DNA of 64,000 nt from Aquabacter sediminis (GTDB lineage: Bacteria > Pseudomonadota > Alphaproteobacteria > Rhizobiales > Xanthobacteraceae). Under the pieces are notes generated by a model. That model did no database searches. It saw only the letters and a list, made by a program, of their open reading frames with translations, and was not told where the DNA came from. The stretch is from the NCBI RefSeq assembly GCF_028863665.1, contig NZ_JARBFX010000010.1, positions 62,001-126,000 on the forward strand. Direction: 5' to 3'. Positions within the stretch are counted from its first letter, which is position 1. The number at the start of each line of letters is the position of its first letter. Below are positions 1-8,405 of this stretch, piece after piece. The position numbers were made by a program, and so were the translations under genes.

Positions 1-1
1 G

Positions 2-598
2 TGCGCGGGGCTGGTCGTCTTCGGCGTGGCGTTCGTGGATCGTCCGCTCAGCCGCTTCGCCTATGATGTCGTCGGCCGGCACGAGCTGGTCCGTGCCTTC
101 CAGACCTATCCCGAGCACCTGACGCAACTGGCTTCGGCAATGTTGGTGGTCCTCGGGCTCGCCCGTGTCTTCCGGGGAGAGCTCCCGCGCTTGCCGCTCA
201 CGGCCTTCACCGCAAGCCTGTCGATCGTGAGCGCTTCAGCCATCGCCAACCAGCTGAAGATCGTCTTCAGCCGCACCTGGCCTGAGACCTTCGTGAACAA
301 CAATCCGTCCTTCATCCAGGACGGCGTCTATGGCTTCTTCTGGTTCCATGGCGGCTGGGGCTGGGGCTCCTTCCCCTCGGGGCATACAGTTGCCGCCATG
401 TCCTTTCTCGCCGTGCCGGCCATCGCCTATCCCAAATGGCGCCTTGCCTGCCTCATCCTGGTGCTGCTGGAAGCGCTCGCCTTGTGGGCGCAGGACTATC
501 ACTTCTTTTCCGACATCGTCGCCGGCGCCTTTCTGGGCGGAGCGGTTGCGTTGGTCGCTTCGCGGATTGCGGGACTGGATGGACGGAAGGCGGATTGA
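2..598 (+). CDS. PAP2-family membrane phosphatase (5' end outside window)
   Basis: Membrane-bound phosphatase of the PAP2 superfamily, which dephosphorylates lipid or isoprenoid phosphates at the periplasmic face. The reading frame is open to the window edge and begins inside a hydrophobic segment, so the N-terminus is missing; the GTG at 26 is an internal codon. The core motifs are visible: a K-x(4)-R-T-W-P element (motif 1), SFPSGHT (motif 2, PSGH) and DYHFFSDIVAG (motif 3 with His and Asp). The usual Arg before the motif 3 His is replaced by a QDYH context, as in many alphaproteobacterial members. Several hydrophobic segments separate the motifs. Substrate cannot be told from sequence. Confidence 0.85.
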   Translation, partial: CAGLVVFGVAFVDRPLSRFAYDVVGRHELVRAFQTYPEHLTQLASAMLVVLGLARVFRGELPRLPLTAFTASLSIVSASAIANQLKIVFSRTWPETFVNNNPSFIQDGVYGFFWFHGGWGWGSFPSGHTVAAMSFLAVPAIAYPKWRLACLILVLLEALALWAQDYHFFSDIVAGAFLGGAVALVASRIAGLDGRKAD

Positions 599-712
599 TT
601 TTGCTGGCGGGAGGGGGAGTAATAAATCGCTCCGCCCGTCTTGCGCATGGGGCGGCGGCGACCGATCTTTCACATTTGATGGCACTGCCACTCTGACATT
701 TGGATTGAAGTC

Positions 713-1051
713 ATGAGCATTCGCGAATTCATCGACCGTGAGGTCAAGGGCAACGACGTGGTGGTGTTCATGAAGGGCACGCCGCAATTCCCTATGTGCG
801 GCTTTTCCGGCCAGGTGGTGCAGATCCTGAACCACATCGGCGTGCCGTTCAAAGGCTACAACGTCCTCGACTCGGACGAGCTGCGCCAGGGCATCAAGGA
901 CTATACGAACTGGCCGACCATCCCCCAGATCTTCGTGAAGGGCGAGTTCGTCGGCGGCTGCGACATCCTGCGCGAGATGTTCCAGAGCGGCGAGCTGATC
1001 CCCATGTTCGAGGAAAAGGGCGTCGCCTTGCAGGATCGCGCCATCGGCTGA
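713..1051 (+). CDS. grxD: Monothiol glutaredoxin, Grx4/GrxD family
   Basis: Monothiol glutaredoxin of 112 residues that carries or transfers [2Fe-2S] clusters in the cytoplasm, usually with BolA. The CGFS active site is present at about residues 28-31, preceded by the [12 protein letters not shown] context typical of the family. The glutathione-binding WPTIPQ and GGCDI segments are also there. Length is normal. It stands alone, 78 bp before the 3' end of convergent purB, and ends at a strong hairpin. Confidence 0.95.
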   Translation: MSIREFIDREVKGNDVVVFMKGTPQFPMCGFSGQVVQILNHIGVPFKGYNVLDSDELRQGIKDYTNWPTIPQIFVKGEFVGGCDILREMFQSGELIPMFEEKGVALQDRAIG

Positions 1052-1080
1052 TCCGCGCCAGGCACGCTTGAAACGCGAAC

Positions 1081-1112
1081 GGGGCGCCCGCTGGGGCGCC
1101 CCGTTTTGTTTT
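1081..1112. terminator. Intrinsic terminator between grxD and purB
   Basis: A GC-rich stem (GGGGCGCCC / GGGCGCCCC type) at 1081-1102 is followed by GTTTTGTTTT on the + strand. It lies 29 bp after the grxD stop and 17 bp beyond the convergent purB stop, so it mainly serves grxD. Confidence 0.85.
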
Positions 1113-1128
1113 GACTACGCGTTGGGCG

Positions 1129-2436
1129 TCAGGCGTGGCCGAACACGCGCTTGAAGATCGTGTCGGCGTGCTTGAGGTGGTAGCCGAGGTCGAACTTCTC
1201 GTTGATGTCGTCTTCGCTCAGGAAGCGCCGCACCTCGGGATCGTTCAGCAAGAAGGTGCGGAAGTCGCCCTCGCCGCGCCACACACGCATGGCGTTGCGC
1301 TGGACCAAGCGATAGCTGTCCTCGCGGCTGGCCCCCTTCTGGGTCAGCGCCAGGAGCACGCGCTGGGAGTGGATGAGCCCGCCCAGCTTGTCCATGTTCT
1401 TCTGCATGTTGTCGGTGTGGACCACGAGCTTGTCCACCACGCCCGCCAGGCGGTTGAGGGCGAAGTCCAGTGTCACCGTGGAGTCCGGGCCGATCATGCG
1501 TTCCACGGAAGAGTGGGAGATGTCCCGCTCGTGCCAGAGCGCCACATTCTCCAGCGCCGGGGTCACATAGGCGCGCACCATGCGGGCGAGGCCCGTGAGA
1601 TTCTCGGTCAGCACCGGATTGCGCTTGTGCGGCATGGCCGAGGAGCCCTTCTGGCCCTCGGAGAAATATTCCTCCGCTTCCAGCACCTCGGTGCGCTGGA
1701 GGTGGCGGATCTCGGTTGCCAGGCGCTCCACCGAGGAGGCCACAACACCAAGCACTGCGAAGAACATGGCATGCCGGTCGCGCGGGATAACCTGGGTGGA
1801 GACGGTCTCCACCGTCAGCCCCATCTTGGCAGCCACATGCTCCTCCACGCGGGGATCCACATGGGCGAAGGTACCGACCGCGCCGGAAATGGCGCAGGTG
1901 GCAACTTCCGCCTTGGCGGCCACCAAGCGTGCGCGGGCGCGCTGGAATTCCGCGTGGGCGATGGCCAGCTTGATGCCAAAAGTGGTGGGCTCGGCATGAA
2001 TGCCGTGAGAGCGACCGACGGTTGGGGTCAGCTTATGCTCGAAGGCGCGGCGCTCCAGGGCGGCCAGCACCTTGTCCACGTCGGCGATCAGCAGGTCGGA
2101 GGCGCGCGCGAGCTGCACCGCAAGGCAGGTGTCCAGCACGTCGGATGAGGTCATGCCCTGGTGCACGAAGCGCGCCTCGGGGCCGACGATCTCGGACAGG
2201 TGGGTGAGGAAAGCGATGACGTCATGCTTCACCTCGCGCTCGATCTCGTCGATGCGCGCCACGTCGAACTGAGCGTCCTTGCCCATCTCCCAGACGCGGG
2301 CGGCGGCCTCCTTGGGAACGATGCCCAGTTCCGCCATGGCATCGGCCGCATGGGCCTCGATCTCGAACCAGATGCGGAAGCGGCTCTCGGGAGACCAGAT
2401 GTCGGCCATTTCGGCGCGGCTGTAGCGGGGGATCAT
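1129..2436 (-). CDS. purB: Adenylosuccinate lyase
   Basis: Adenylosuccinate lyase of 435 residues. It acts twice in purine synthesis: SAICAR to AICAR plus fumarate, and adenylosuccinate to AMP plus fumarate. The fumarase/aspartase-superfamily signature GSSAMPHKRNP lies at about residues 263-273. The QGMTSSDVLDT and GRSHGIHAEPTTFG segments supply substrate-binding and catalytic residues. Length and start (MIPRYSRAEM) are typical of the alphaproteobacterial enzyme. It is monocistronic and convergent with grxD. Confidence 0.97.
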   Translation of the reverse strand: MIPRYSRAEMADIWSPESRFRIWFEIEAHAADAMAELGIVPKEAAARVWEMGKDAQFDVARIDEIEREVKHDVIAFLTHLSEIVGPEARFVHQGMTSSDVLDTCLAVQLARASDLLIADVDKVLAALERRAFEHKLTPTVGRSHGIHAEPTTFGIKLAIAHAEFQRARARLVAAKAEVATCAISGAVGTFAHVDPRVEEHVAAKMGLTVETVSTQVIPRDRHAMFFAVLGVVASSVERLATEIRHLQRTEVLEAEEYFSEGQKGSSAMPHKRNPVLTENLTGLARMVRAYVTPALENVALWHERDISHSSVERMIGPDSTVTLDFALNRLAGVVDKLVVHTDNMQKNMDKLGGLIHSQRVLLALTQKGASREDSYRLVQRNAMRVWRGEGDFRTFLLNDPEVRRFLSEDDINEKFDLGYHLKHADTIFKRVFGHA

Positions 2437-2555
2437 CGCTGCGTTCGTCCAGGTTTCGTGCGGTTTGCTGTTCTTTGGAGCGCTCTACCAGATGACGGGC
2501 GGCAAAGACAGGGCACGCGGGCATCGGTCCCCGGCGTGGAATGCATGCGCAGCGC

Positions 2556-3521
2556 TCAGCCGTGCGTTGCGGGGGCAGACAGGCGACGCGCCAGCGGCCG
2601 CAGAAGGAGGGGGAGGAGGTAGATCGGGAACTGGGCGACGGCGATGTAAAGCCAGGTGCTTTCGGGCAGCACCGCGCCCGTGGCGGCGATCATAAGCGAC
2701 ATGTTGCGATGGCCGGCGGCGAAGCCGAGCATCAGATTCTGTCCCCGCCCCGCCCAGCGAAACAGCACAAAGGTGCTCAGAATGGCTCCGGCGGAGACCA
2801 GGCAGGTCAGCCCCGCCATCCCAAGGACGAGCCAGGGATCGGCGAGGAAGCGGGTGGTGACGCCGTCCATCAGCCCCAAGGCGATGACCAGCAGGAGGAG
2901 CACGTTAACCCCGTCCAGTGGGTCCCGCATCCGGGCGATCCTGGGCGGACCAAGCCACCAGCGCAGGCCAAAGCCCACCAAGCCCGTTCCAGCCAGCACC
3001 AGGGCCAGCCGGATGGCCAGGGCCACGCTATCGATGGCCAGCGCGCCGTCGGTGAAGGCGCCCACCACCACAGGCGCTGTCAACGGCGTGACGATCATGC
3101 ACAGGACCATCACCGCCAGGCTGATCGTGGCATCGATGCCAAGCAGCGCCGCGAAGGCCGGCGTCGACATGATCGGCGGCGCGGCCGCCTGCATCACCAG
3201 CGCCAGCATCAGGCCGTTGTCCTGCGGGGGGAAGATGTGGCTGACCAGATAGCCGAACGCCGCAGGCAGGATGCCCATGATCCAGATCAGCGCGGCAATG
3301 AGCAGGGATGTGCGCTGTGTGCCGCGCGCGCCTGCGGCATCCGTGCGCAGAAACGAAAGGGCGAGAAGGACGAAAATGCTCGCCAGCAAGAGGGGCTTCG
3401 CCAGTGCCGCCAATCCCGGCAACGCCAGACCCACGAACACGCTCCCCGCGACCGCGCGCGCGCCCAGCCGGCCGATGAAGGCCAGCGGATGCAGCAGGAG
3501 CGAAAGCGCGGGGGAGGGCAT
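2556..3521 (-). CDS. BASS/SBF-like (bile acid:sodium symporter superfamily) membrane transporter
   Basis: Integral membrane protein of 321 residues with about nine hydrophobic helices. It resembles the bile acid:sodium symporter (SBF) group, including the small-residue stretch QAAAPPIMSTPAFAALLG and the later GFAAGHRNMSLM motif in paired broken helices. The frame stays open to 3926, but the upstream part is Arg/Pro-rich and out of character, so the ATG at 3521 (MPSPALSLLLHP) is preferred. Substrate is unknown; organic anions or bicarbonate are known for the superfamily. Transcribed away from purB's promoter region with no operon partner. Confidence 0.65.
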   Translation of the reverse strand: MPSPALSLLLHPLAFIGRLGARAVAGSVFVGLALPGLAALAKPLLLASIFVLLALSFLRTDAAGARGTQRTSLLIAALIWIMGILPAAFGYLVSHIFPPQDNGLMLALVMQAAAPPIMSTPAFAALLGIDATISLAVMVLCMIVTPLTAPVVVGAFTDGALAIDSVALAIRLALVLAGTGLVGFGLRWWLGPPRIARMRDPLDGVNVLLLLVIALGLMDGVTTRFLADPWLVLGMAGLTCLVSAGAILSTFVLFRWAGRGQNLMLGFAAGHRNMSLMIAATGAVLPESTWLYIAVAQFPIYLLPLLLRPLARRLSAPATHG

Positions 3522-3840
3522 GACGGAAGGCCTTGGCAGCCGGCGGCGGAGACTGGGGCACTGCATGCGCCCCGCGCTACCGGTCCGGTGGAGGCGCTCG
3601 TCCCGCTTCTGGGCGCGCCTGTGGATGGTGGGACGGCCGGGGGCAGGCAAGGCGGGCCACCGGGCCGGAGGTGGGAGAATGAACCCAGTTTTGCCCGCGC
3701 GCCCGCCGTCATGCAACGCCTGCTCGCGCGTATCCCGCCCGCCAGCCATGCGCCTGTCGATATTCATGGGCCATGCGGCGGTGCGCCAAGCACAGGGCGC
3801 CACCAGGGTGGGAATGGGAGAACGTCTGGCGCCCGATGTT
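3522..3840. other. Intergenic region, no gene recognised
   Basis: About 320 bp between two minus-strand genes. The open frames here are Arg/Pro-rich shadows. It probably carries the promoter of the BASS-like gene; I see no clear hairpin or repeat. Confidence 0.4.
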
Positions 3841-4086
3841 TCAGGCCTGGGGGCAGCGCTTGGCGATCTTCTTAAGGCGCTTGGCCGCCCGCTCCAGATC
3901 TTCCGGGGCATGGGTGATGGCCGCATGCATGACCGCCGCGGTGGCCCGCTCGATGCGGCTGGCGGACTTGACCCGGCCCGCTGCGGTACACAGGAAATGG
4001 ACGGCGTCGTCCAGGGTCACCACAGCCTCTTCCCGACCCTGCAGGGGAATCGGGCGCGGAAGGGGAAGGTGCATTTGAAGAGCCAT
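3841..4086 (-). CDS. Small conserved-looking hypothetical protein
   Basis: Protein of 81 residues that I do not recognise. The ATG at 4086 is preceded by a good GGAGAGG-type ribosome binding site at proper spacing, which supports it as real. The C-terminal half is a basic amphipathic helix (LERAAKRLKKIAKR). The middle (VTLDDAVHFLCTAAGR) recalls the short DUF982-like helical proteins common in Rhizobiales, but the match is too weak to name. Confidence 0.55.
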   Translation of the reverse strand: MALQMHLPLPRPIPLQGREEAVVTLDDAVHFLCTAAGRVKSASRIERATAAVMHAAITHAPEDLERAAKRLKKIAKRCPQA

Positions 4087-4371
4087 GGCATCGCCTCTCC
4101 GCCGGATGAAGGGCCTCCCATCACATCGCGTGGCGACCGTATCTGTTCCTTCCGGTGGGGCGCCTCTTCGACGATGGACGAGCCTGACTGCGTCTCGCGC
4201 AATCAGACGCGCATGATGCGACCGCTTCCTTTCCGAAAGCTTGCAACCTCGCGCAATCGGGCGAGGGGAGGTGGAGGGGGCCTGAAACGAAATATCCTCC
4301 AGGCGCGGGGCGCACTGGAGGATATTCGGGAGAGGCAGAAAGGCGTCGGTGGACGACCTTTCTCCTCGTGT

Positions 4372-4446
4372 TGGCTCCCCGGGCCGGATTCGAACCAGCG
4401 ACCAACCGGTTAACAGCCGGTTGCTCTACCGCTGAGCTACCGGGGA
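4372..4446 (-). tRNA. tRNA-Asn (GTT)
   Basis: The reverse strand folds as a cloverleaf with a 7-bp acceptor (TCCCCGG/CCGGGGA), D-arm AGCTCAGCGGTAGAGC, anticodon stem with GTT, T-loop GGTTCGAATCC, discriminator G and an encoded CCA. The GTT anticodon gives Asn. Confidence 0.96.
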
Positions 4447-4580
4447 TCAGGCGCTCCGTCAGCGAGGCGCGCCATATAGCAACCGCCTGGGTCCTTGTGA
4501 AGTGTCTAAGCGGTCGAAAAAGGCGAAGCCTGTGGGTAACGCTGCGCCAAAAGGGTAAATTGTCTTTCAGTTACAGGGTA

Positions 4581-6413
4581 TTAGGCGGAAAGAAGCGCCG
4601 GCTCTGCATTTTCAGCCTGTCCGGCGCCGTTCGCCTCGTGGGCGAACTGCATCTGGTAGAAGGTGTAGTAGCGGCCGCGACGGGCGATCAGCTCGTCGTG
4701 ACGCCCGCTCTCCACCACACGACCACCTTCCACCACGCAGATCTTGTCGGCGCGTACCACGGTCTGAAGGCGGTGGGCGATAACAATGGTGGTGCGGGCG
4801 CTCTGGAGCGCCACCAGAGCCTTCTGAACCTCGTATTCCGACTCGCTGTCGAGCGCAGCGGTGGCCTCGTCCAGCAGCAGGATGGGCGCGTTCTTCAGGA
4901 ATGCACGGCTGATGGCGATGCGCTGGCGCTGGCCGCCCGAGAGCTGGGCGCCATGCTCGCCCACTTGCGTGTCGTAGCCGCCTTCGAAGCTCATGATGAA
5001 GTCATGGGCGTTGGCGGCCTTGGCGGCGGCCACGATCTCTTCCTCGGTGGCGCCGGGACGCCCGAAGGCGATGTTCTCGCGGACGGTGCCGGAGAAGAGA
5101 TAGACGTCCTGGCTCACCAGTGCCGAAGCCGCGCGCACGGAGGTGCGCGTGTAGTCGGTCACGTCATGGCCATCGATTCGCACCGCGCCGGAGGTCGGTG
5201 TGTAGAAGCGCTCGATCATCGAAATGATCGTGGACTTGCCGCCGCCCGAGGCTCCCACCAGCGCGGTGGTCTGGCCGGGCTCGGCGACGAGGTCCACGCC
5301 CCGCAACACCGGCTCGCCCTTTCGATACTCGAAATGCACATCCTCGAAGGTGATGCGGCCGGGGCCGGCGGGCAAAGCGGGCTTGTCGGCGGACTCATTC
5401 TCCGGCGAATCGCCATCGAGCAGCTCGAACAGCATGTTGGCGCCGACCATCATGCCGGCGAGATCAACATGGAAGCGCGACAGGCGCTTGGCGGGCTCAT
5501 AGGCCAGCAGCAGCGCGGTCAGCACGGAGAAGAACTCGCCCGGCGTCTTGCCCAGCACCACCACGTTATAGCCGGCATAAAGAATGACGCCGGCAATGGC
5601 GAAGCCGCCGAGCGTCTCCATCAGCGGGCTCGACTTGGCCTGGGTCTTCGCCAGGTTGTTGGAGGCGCGCTCCACGTCGTCGATGAAGGTGTGCACGCGC
5701 TCACGCATGATCGGCTCAAGCGTGTAGGCCTTCACCGTCCGAACGCCCTGGATGAACTCGATATTGATGGAGTTGAGCTTCACGGCGCTGGTGAATTCGC
5801 GCTTGAAGATCTGCTTGGCCTTGCGAATGAGCTTTCGGGTTCCGAGCACGGCCGCCGGCATCACGATGAGGGCAATCAGCGCCAGGAACGGGTCCTGCAC
5901 GATCGCCACGGTGGCCAGGGCAATAAGCGAGAGGAAGTCGCGGCCGATGGAGGTGATGACGAGGTTCAGCGCGTCACGGGCCGAGGCGGCACCCATGGTG
6001 AAGCGCATGGTGATATCGGCCGTGTGGTGCTGCGCGTAATAGCTGACCTCCTTGCCCAGGAGGCGATCGAAGATCCGCTTCTGGTTGTCAGCGACAATGC
6101 GGTTGCCCACCCGCGCCATGGCGACGTTCTGGGCATAGGCCGACACGCCCTTCGTCATGGACAGGAGCATCATGACGATGGCGACGAACCAGATGGCCTG
6201 TGTGGTCGGGTTGACGAAGATGGAGTCCACGGCCCCCTTCATGAGGTAGGCCATGCCACCCGTGGCGGCGGCCATCAGCCCCATGAAGCTGAAGGCGATC
6301 GCATAGCCCTTCCAGTGCTTCGTGCCGTCCGACAGGAACAGGCGATACACGACGCGCATGCTTTCGTCTTTGAGGACGCGCGCGCGCAGGCGATCCAGAA
6401 GGGAAGAGATCAT
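4581..6413 (-). CDS. ABC exporter, fused membrane and ATPase domains (MsbA-like)
   Basis: Half-transporter of 610 residues that probably works as a homodimer in the inner membrane. Residues about 1-330 form a type I exporter membrane domain with six helices. The nucleotide-binding domain follows, with Walker A GASGGGKST at about 387-395, signature LSGGQRQ at about 487, Walker B ILLLDEAT and the H-loop IAHRL. The overall pattern is MsbA-like (lipid or drug flippase), but substrate cannot be assigned. The frame continues upstream through tRNA-Cys; that part is a read-through artefact, and the ATG at 6413 (MISSLLDRLRARVLK) is the sensible start. Confidence 0.9.
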   Translation of the reverse strand: MISSLLDRLRARVLKDESMRVVYRLFLSDGTKHWKGYAIAFSFMGLMAAATGGMAYLMKGAVDSIFVNPTTQAIWFVAIVMMLLSMTKGVSAYAQNVAMARVGNRIVADNQKRIFDRLLGKEVSYYAQHHTADITMRFTMGAASARDALNLVITSIGRDFLSLIALATVAIVQDPFLALIALIVMPAAVLGTRKLIRKAKQIFKREFTSAVKLNSINIEFIQGVRTVKAYTLEPIMRERVHTFIDDVERASNNLAKTQAKSSPLMETLGGFAIAGVILYAGYNVVVLGKTPGEFFSVLTALLLAYEPAKRLSRFHVDLAGMMVGANMLFELLDGDSPENESADKPALPAGPGRITFEDVHFEYRKGEPVLRGVDLVAEPGQTTALVGASGGGKSTIISMIERFYTPTSGAVRIDGHDVTDYTRTSVRAASALVSQDVYLFSGTVRENIAFGRPGATEEEIVAAAKAANAHDFIMSFEGGYDTQVGEHGAQLSGGQRQRIAISRAFLKNAPILLLDEATAALDSESEYEVQKALVALQSARTTIVIAHRLQTVVRADKICVVEGGRVVESGRHDELIARRGRYYTFYQMQFAHEANGAGQAENAEPALLSA

Positions 6414-6591
6414 CTGTTTCTCCGGGCACGCCCCTGGCGGTGCCTCACAATCATCCGCCGGTCCAGCGGTCCTTCGCAACACGCTTTGGTGCGGGCCAGG
6501 ATCGTCGCTCGATGCGCGCAAAGGCGTCGAGAGATGCGTCGCGGCACTCAAATCACCAGATCGCATGTGGCCGCAGGATTTGGCGGCCGTA

Positions 6592-6665
6592 TGGAGGCCA
6601 CGCCCGGAATCGAACCGGGGTGCACGGATTTGCAGTCCGCTGCGTAACCACTCCGCCACGTGGCC
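6592..6665 (-). tRNA. tRNA-Cys (GCA)
   Basis: The reverse strand forms a cloverleaf with acceptor GGCCACG/CGTGGCC, anticodon GCA in ACTGCAAATC, T-arm CCCCGGTTCGATTCCGGG, discriminator T and encoded CCA. The GCA anticodon gives Cys. Confidence 0.96.
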
Positions 6666-6880
6666 CCAATAGCGGGCTGCTTAAAGCACTGGGCGTGCCG
6701 GGGCAAGGGGCCAGCTTCGCCGGCCACAAGATTGGTGCGCCAAGCGGGCGCCGCGGTTGAAACTTTTTGTCCCTAAAGCCCCAAGGCGCCGGGTTTTTGA
6801 TCTGTCGCCTTGCGACCGTCACGAAGCTGGGGCTACGCAGGGGCACCGCCCGTGGGGCGGCAATCGAGGAGAGACAGCCC

Positions 6881-7444
6881 ATGAAACTGCGAAACCTCTT
6901 CCTGGCCGGTGCTCTCATGCTTGCGCCGACCCTGGCTTATGCCGCTGATCCGATTCTGGCCGTGGGCTTCGTGGTCAAGAGCGTCATTGACGCCAAGGTC
7001 TCGGCCGTGGACGCCAAGTCCCGCACGATCACGCTGGTGGGGCCGAAGGGCAATTCGCTGGTGCTGAACCCGGGCCCCGAAATGCAGAATTTCGACCAGG
7101 TGAAGGTCGGCGACCCGGTCGCCGCTGCCGTCGAGGTGGCGACCGAGATCTCCGTCGTGCCGCCCACCAACGGCATTCCGGCCCCCAGCGAAGTTCGCAC
7201 GCTCGACACCGCCCCCAAGGGCGCCAAGCCGGGCTTCATCGTCACCGACCGGCGTGAGTTCGCCGCCACCATCACCGCCATCGTGGCGGACACCCGCACG
7301 GTGACCCTCACCGGCCCGGCCGGCAATTCCATGGACGTGAAGGTCCCTGAGGATCAGGACGGCTTCAAGAAGCTGAGCGTGGGGGATCACGTGATCTTCC
7401 GCCAGTTGATGGTCGCCGGCGTGGGCGATCTCGGCAAGAAGTGA
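6881..7444 (+). CDS. Secreted hypothetical protein with two similar halves
   Basis: Protein of 187 residues with a clean Sec signal peptide (MKLRNLFLAGALMLAPTLAYA, cleavage near AYA-AD). The mature part has two related segments, DAKVSAVDAKSRTITLVGPKGN and AATITAIVADTRTVTLTGPAGN. Each is followed by a V-G-D-xV turn, which suggests a duplicated small beta domain. The ATG at 6881 has a GAGGAGAGA ribosome binding site; the frame is open further upstream without one. Periplasmic; function unknown. It lies 125 bp before pcm. Confidence 0.8.
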   Translation: MKLRNLFLAGALMLAPTLAYAADPILAVGFVVKSVIDAKVSAVDAKSRTITLVGPKGNSLVLNPGPEMQNFDQVKVGDPVAAAVEVATEISVVPPTNGIPAPSEVRTLDTAPKGAKPGFIVTDRREFAATITAIVADTRTVTLTGPAGNSMDVKVPEDQDGFKKLSVGDHVIFRQLMVAGVGDLGKK

Positions 7445-7569
7445 GTGCGTGCCGGCGCGGCTTGCCGAAAGGGCACGCGGCGCCGGCCCCTTCTCGCGCT
7501 TGCAAAAGCCGATGCGGTGTGGCTCATCAGGGCGATGCATGCCGTCAGGGTGACGGTCGGAGGGCTGAG

Positions 7570-8241
7570 ATGATCGATTTTGCCGAACTGCGTCGGGGAA
7601 TGGTCGACGGACAGGTCCGCACCAACGACGTGACGGACCTTCGGATCGTCGAGGCCATGATGAGCATTCCCCGGGAGCGATTCGTCCCGGCGGCCCTGAA
7701 GTCCCTCGCCTATATCGATGACGACCTGCAGCTGCGCAGCGGCAAGGACGGCACGCCCGCGCGGTATCTCATCGAGCCCATGGTGCTCGCCAAGCTGATC
7801 CAGCTTGCGGATGTGCAGCCCGATGAACTGGTGCTCGATGTGGGACCGGCCACCGGCTATTCCTCGGCGGTGCTCGCCAGCTTGAGCGGACAGGTGGTGG
7901 CGCTCGATGACGATGCTGACTTCGTCGTCGCCGCCAATGCGACCTTGACCGATCTTGGTCTCGCCAATGTGGCGGCTGTGCAGGGGCCCATGAATGCAGG
8001 GTGGGCTGCGGAAGCCCCCTATGACCTCATTTTCCTGAACGGCTCGATCGAGGTTGTTCCGCCCGCGCTGGTGGCTCAGCTCAAGGATGGCGCCCGGCTC
8101 GTGGGTGTTGTCGGACATGGCGGGGCAGGGCGGGCAGCCGTCTTCACCAAGGTGGGTGGTGCCCTGAGCGAGCGTGTTGTGTTCAACGCCGCGATCCCGC
8201 CGCTGCCTGGCTTTTCGGCTCCTCCGCGCTTCACCTTCTGA
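7570..8241 (+). CDS. pcm: Protein-L-isoaspartate O-methyltransferase family
   Basis: SAM-dependent methyltransferase of 223 residues, PCMT family, which repairs isoaspartyl residues. The SAM-binding motif I is LDVGPATGYSSAVLA, and the RFVP and YIDDDLQL segments are typical of the alphaproteobacterial PCMT proteins found before tolC. The ATG at 7570 (MIDFAELRRGMVDGQVRTND) fits the family start; the frame is open upstream but without a good start. Motif I has Pro in place of a Gly (G-P-A-T-G), common in this subgroup, so true isoaspartate activity is unproven. Confidence 0.88.
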   Translation: MIDFAELRRGMVDGQVRTNDVTDLRIVEAMMSIPRERFVPAALKSLAYIDDDLQLRSGKDGTPARYLIEPMVLAKLIQLADVQPDELVLDVGPATGYSSAVLASLSGQVVALDDDADFVVAANATLTDLGLANVAAVQGPMNAGWAAEAPYDLIFLNGSIEVVPPALVAQLKDGARLVGVVGHGGAGRAAVFTKVGGALSERVVFNAAIPPLPGFSAPPRFTF

Positions 8242-8405
8242 AGCGCGTCCGGCCCACCTGTGGCGCATCTGCCGCGCTTGGTGGAAAAGCGCACGCGGAT
8301 CGAACCGATCGGTTTCCTCGGGTGAGGCACCTGTCTATGTTCTTCCGGTGCGCTTCCCTCGCGAGAGGGATGAAAAGTACGTCTGCGTCCCTCGGGGAGA
8401 TTTAT

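Noticed and set aside
6414-6659. N-terminal extension of the ABC exporter
   Set aside because: The frame runs through tRNA-Cys and reads tRNA-derived residues; an ATG at 6413 gives the normal protein.
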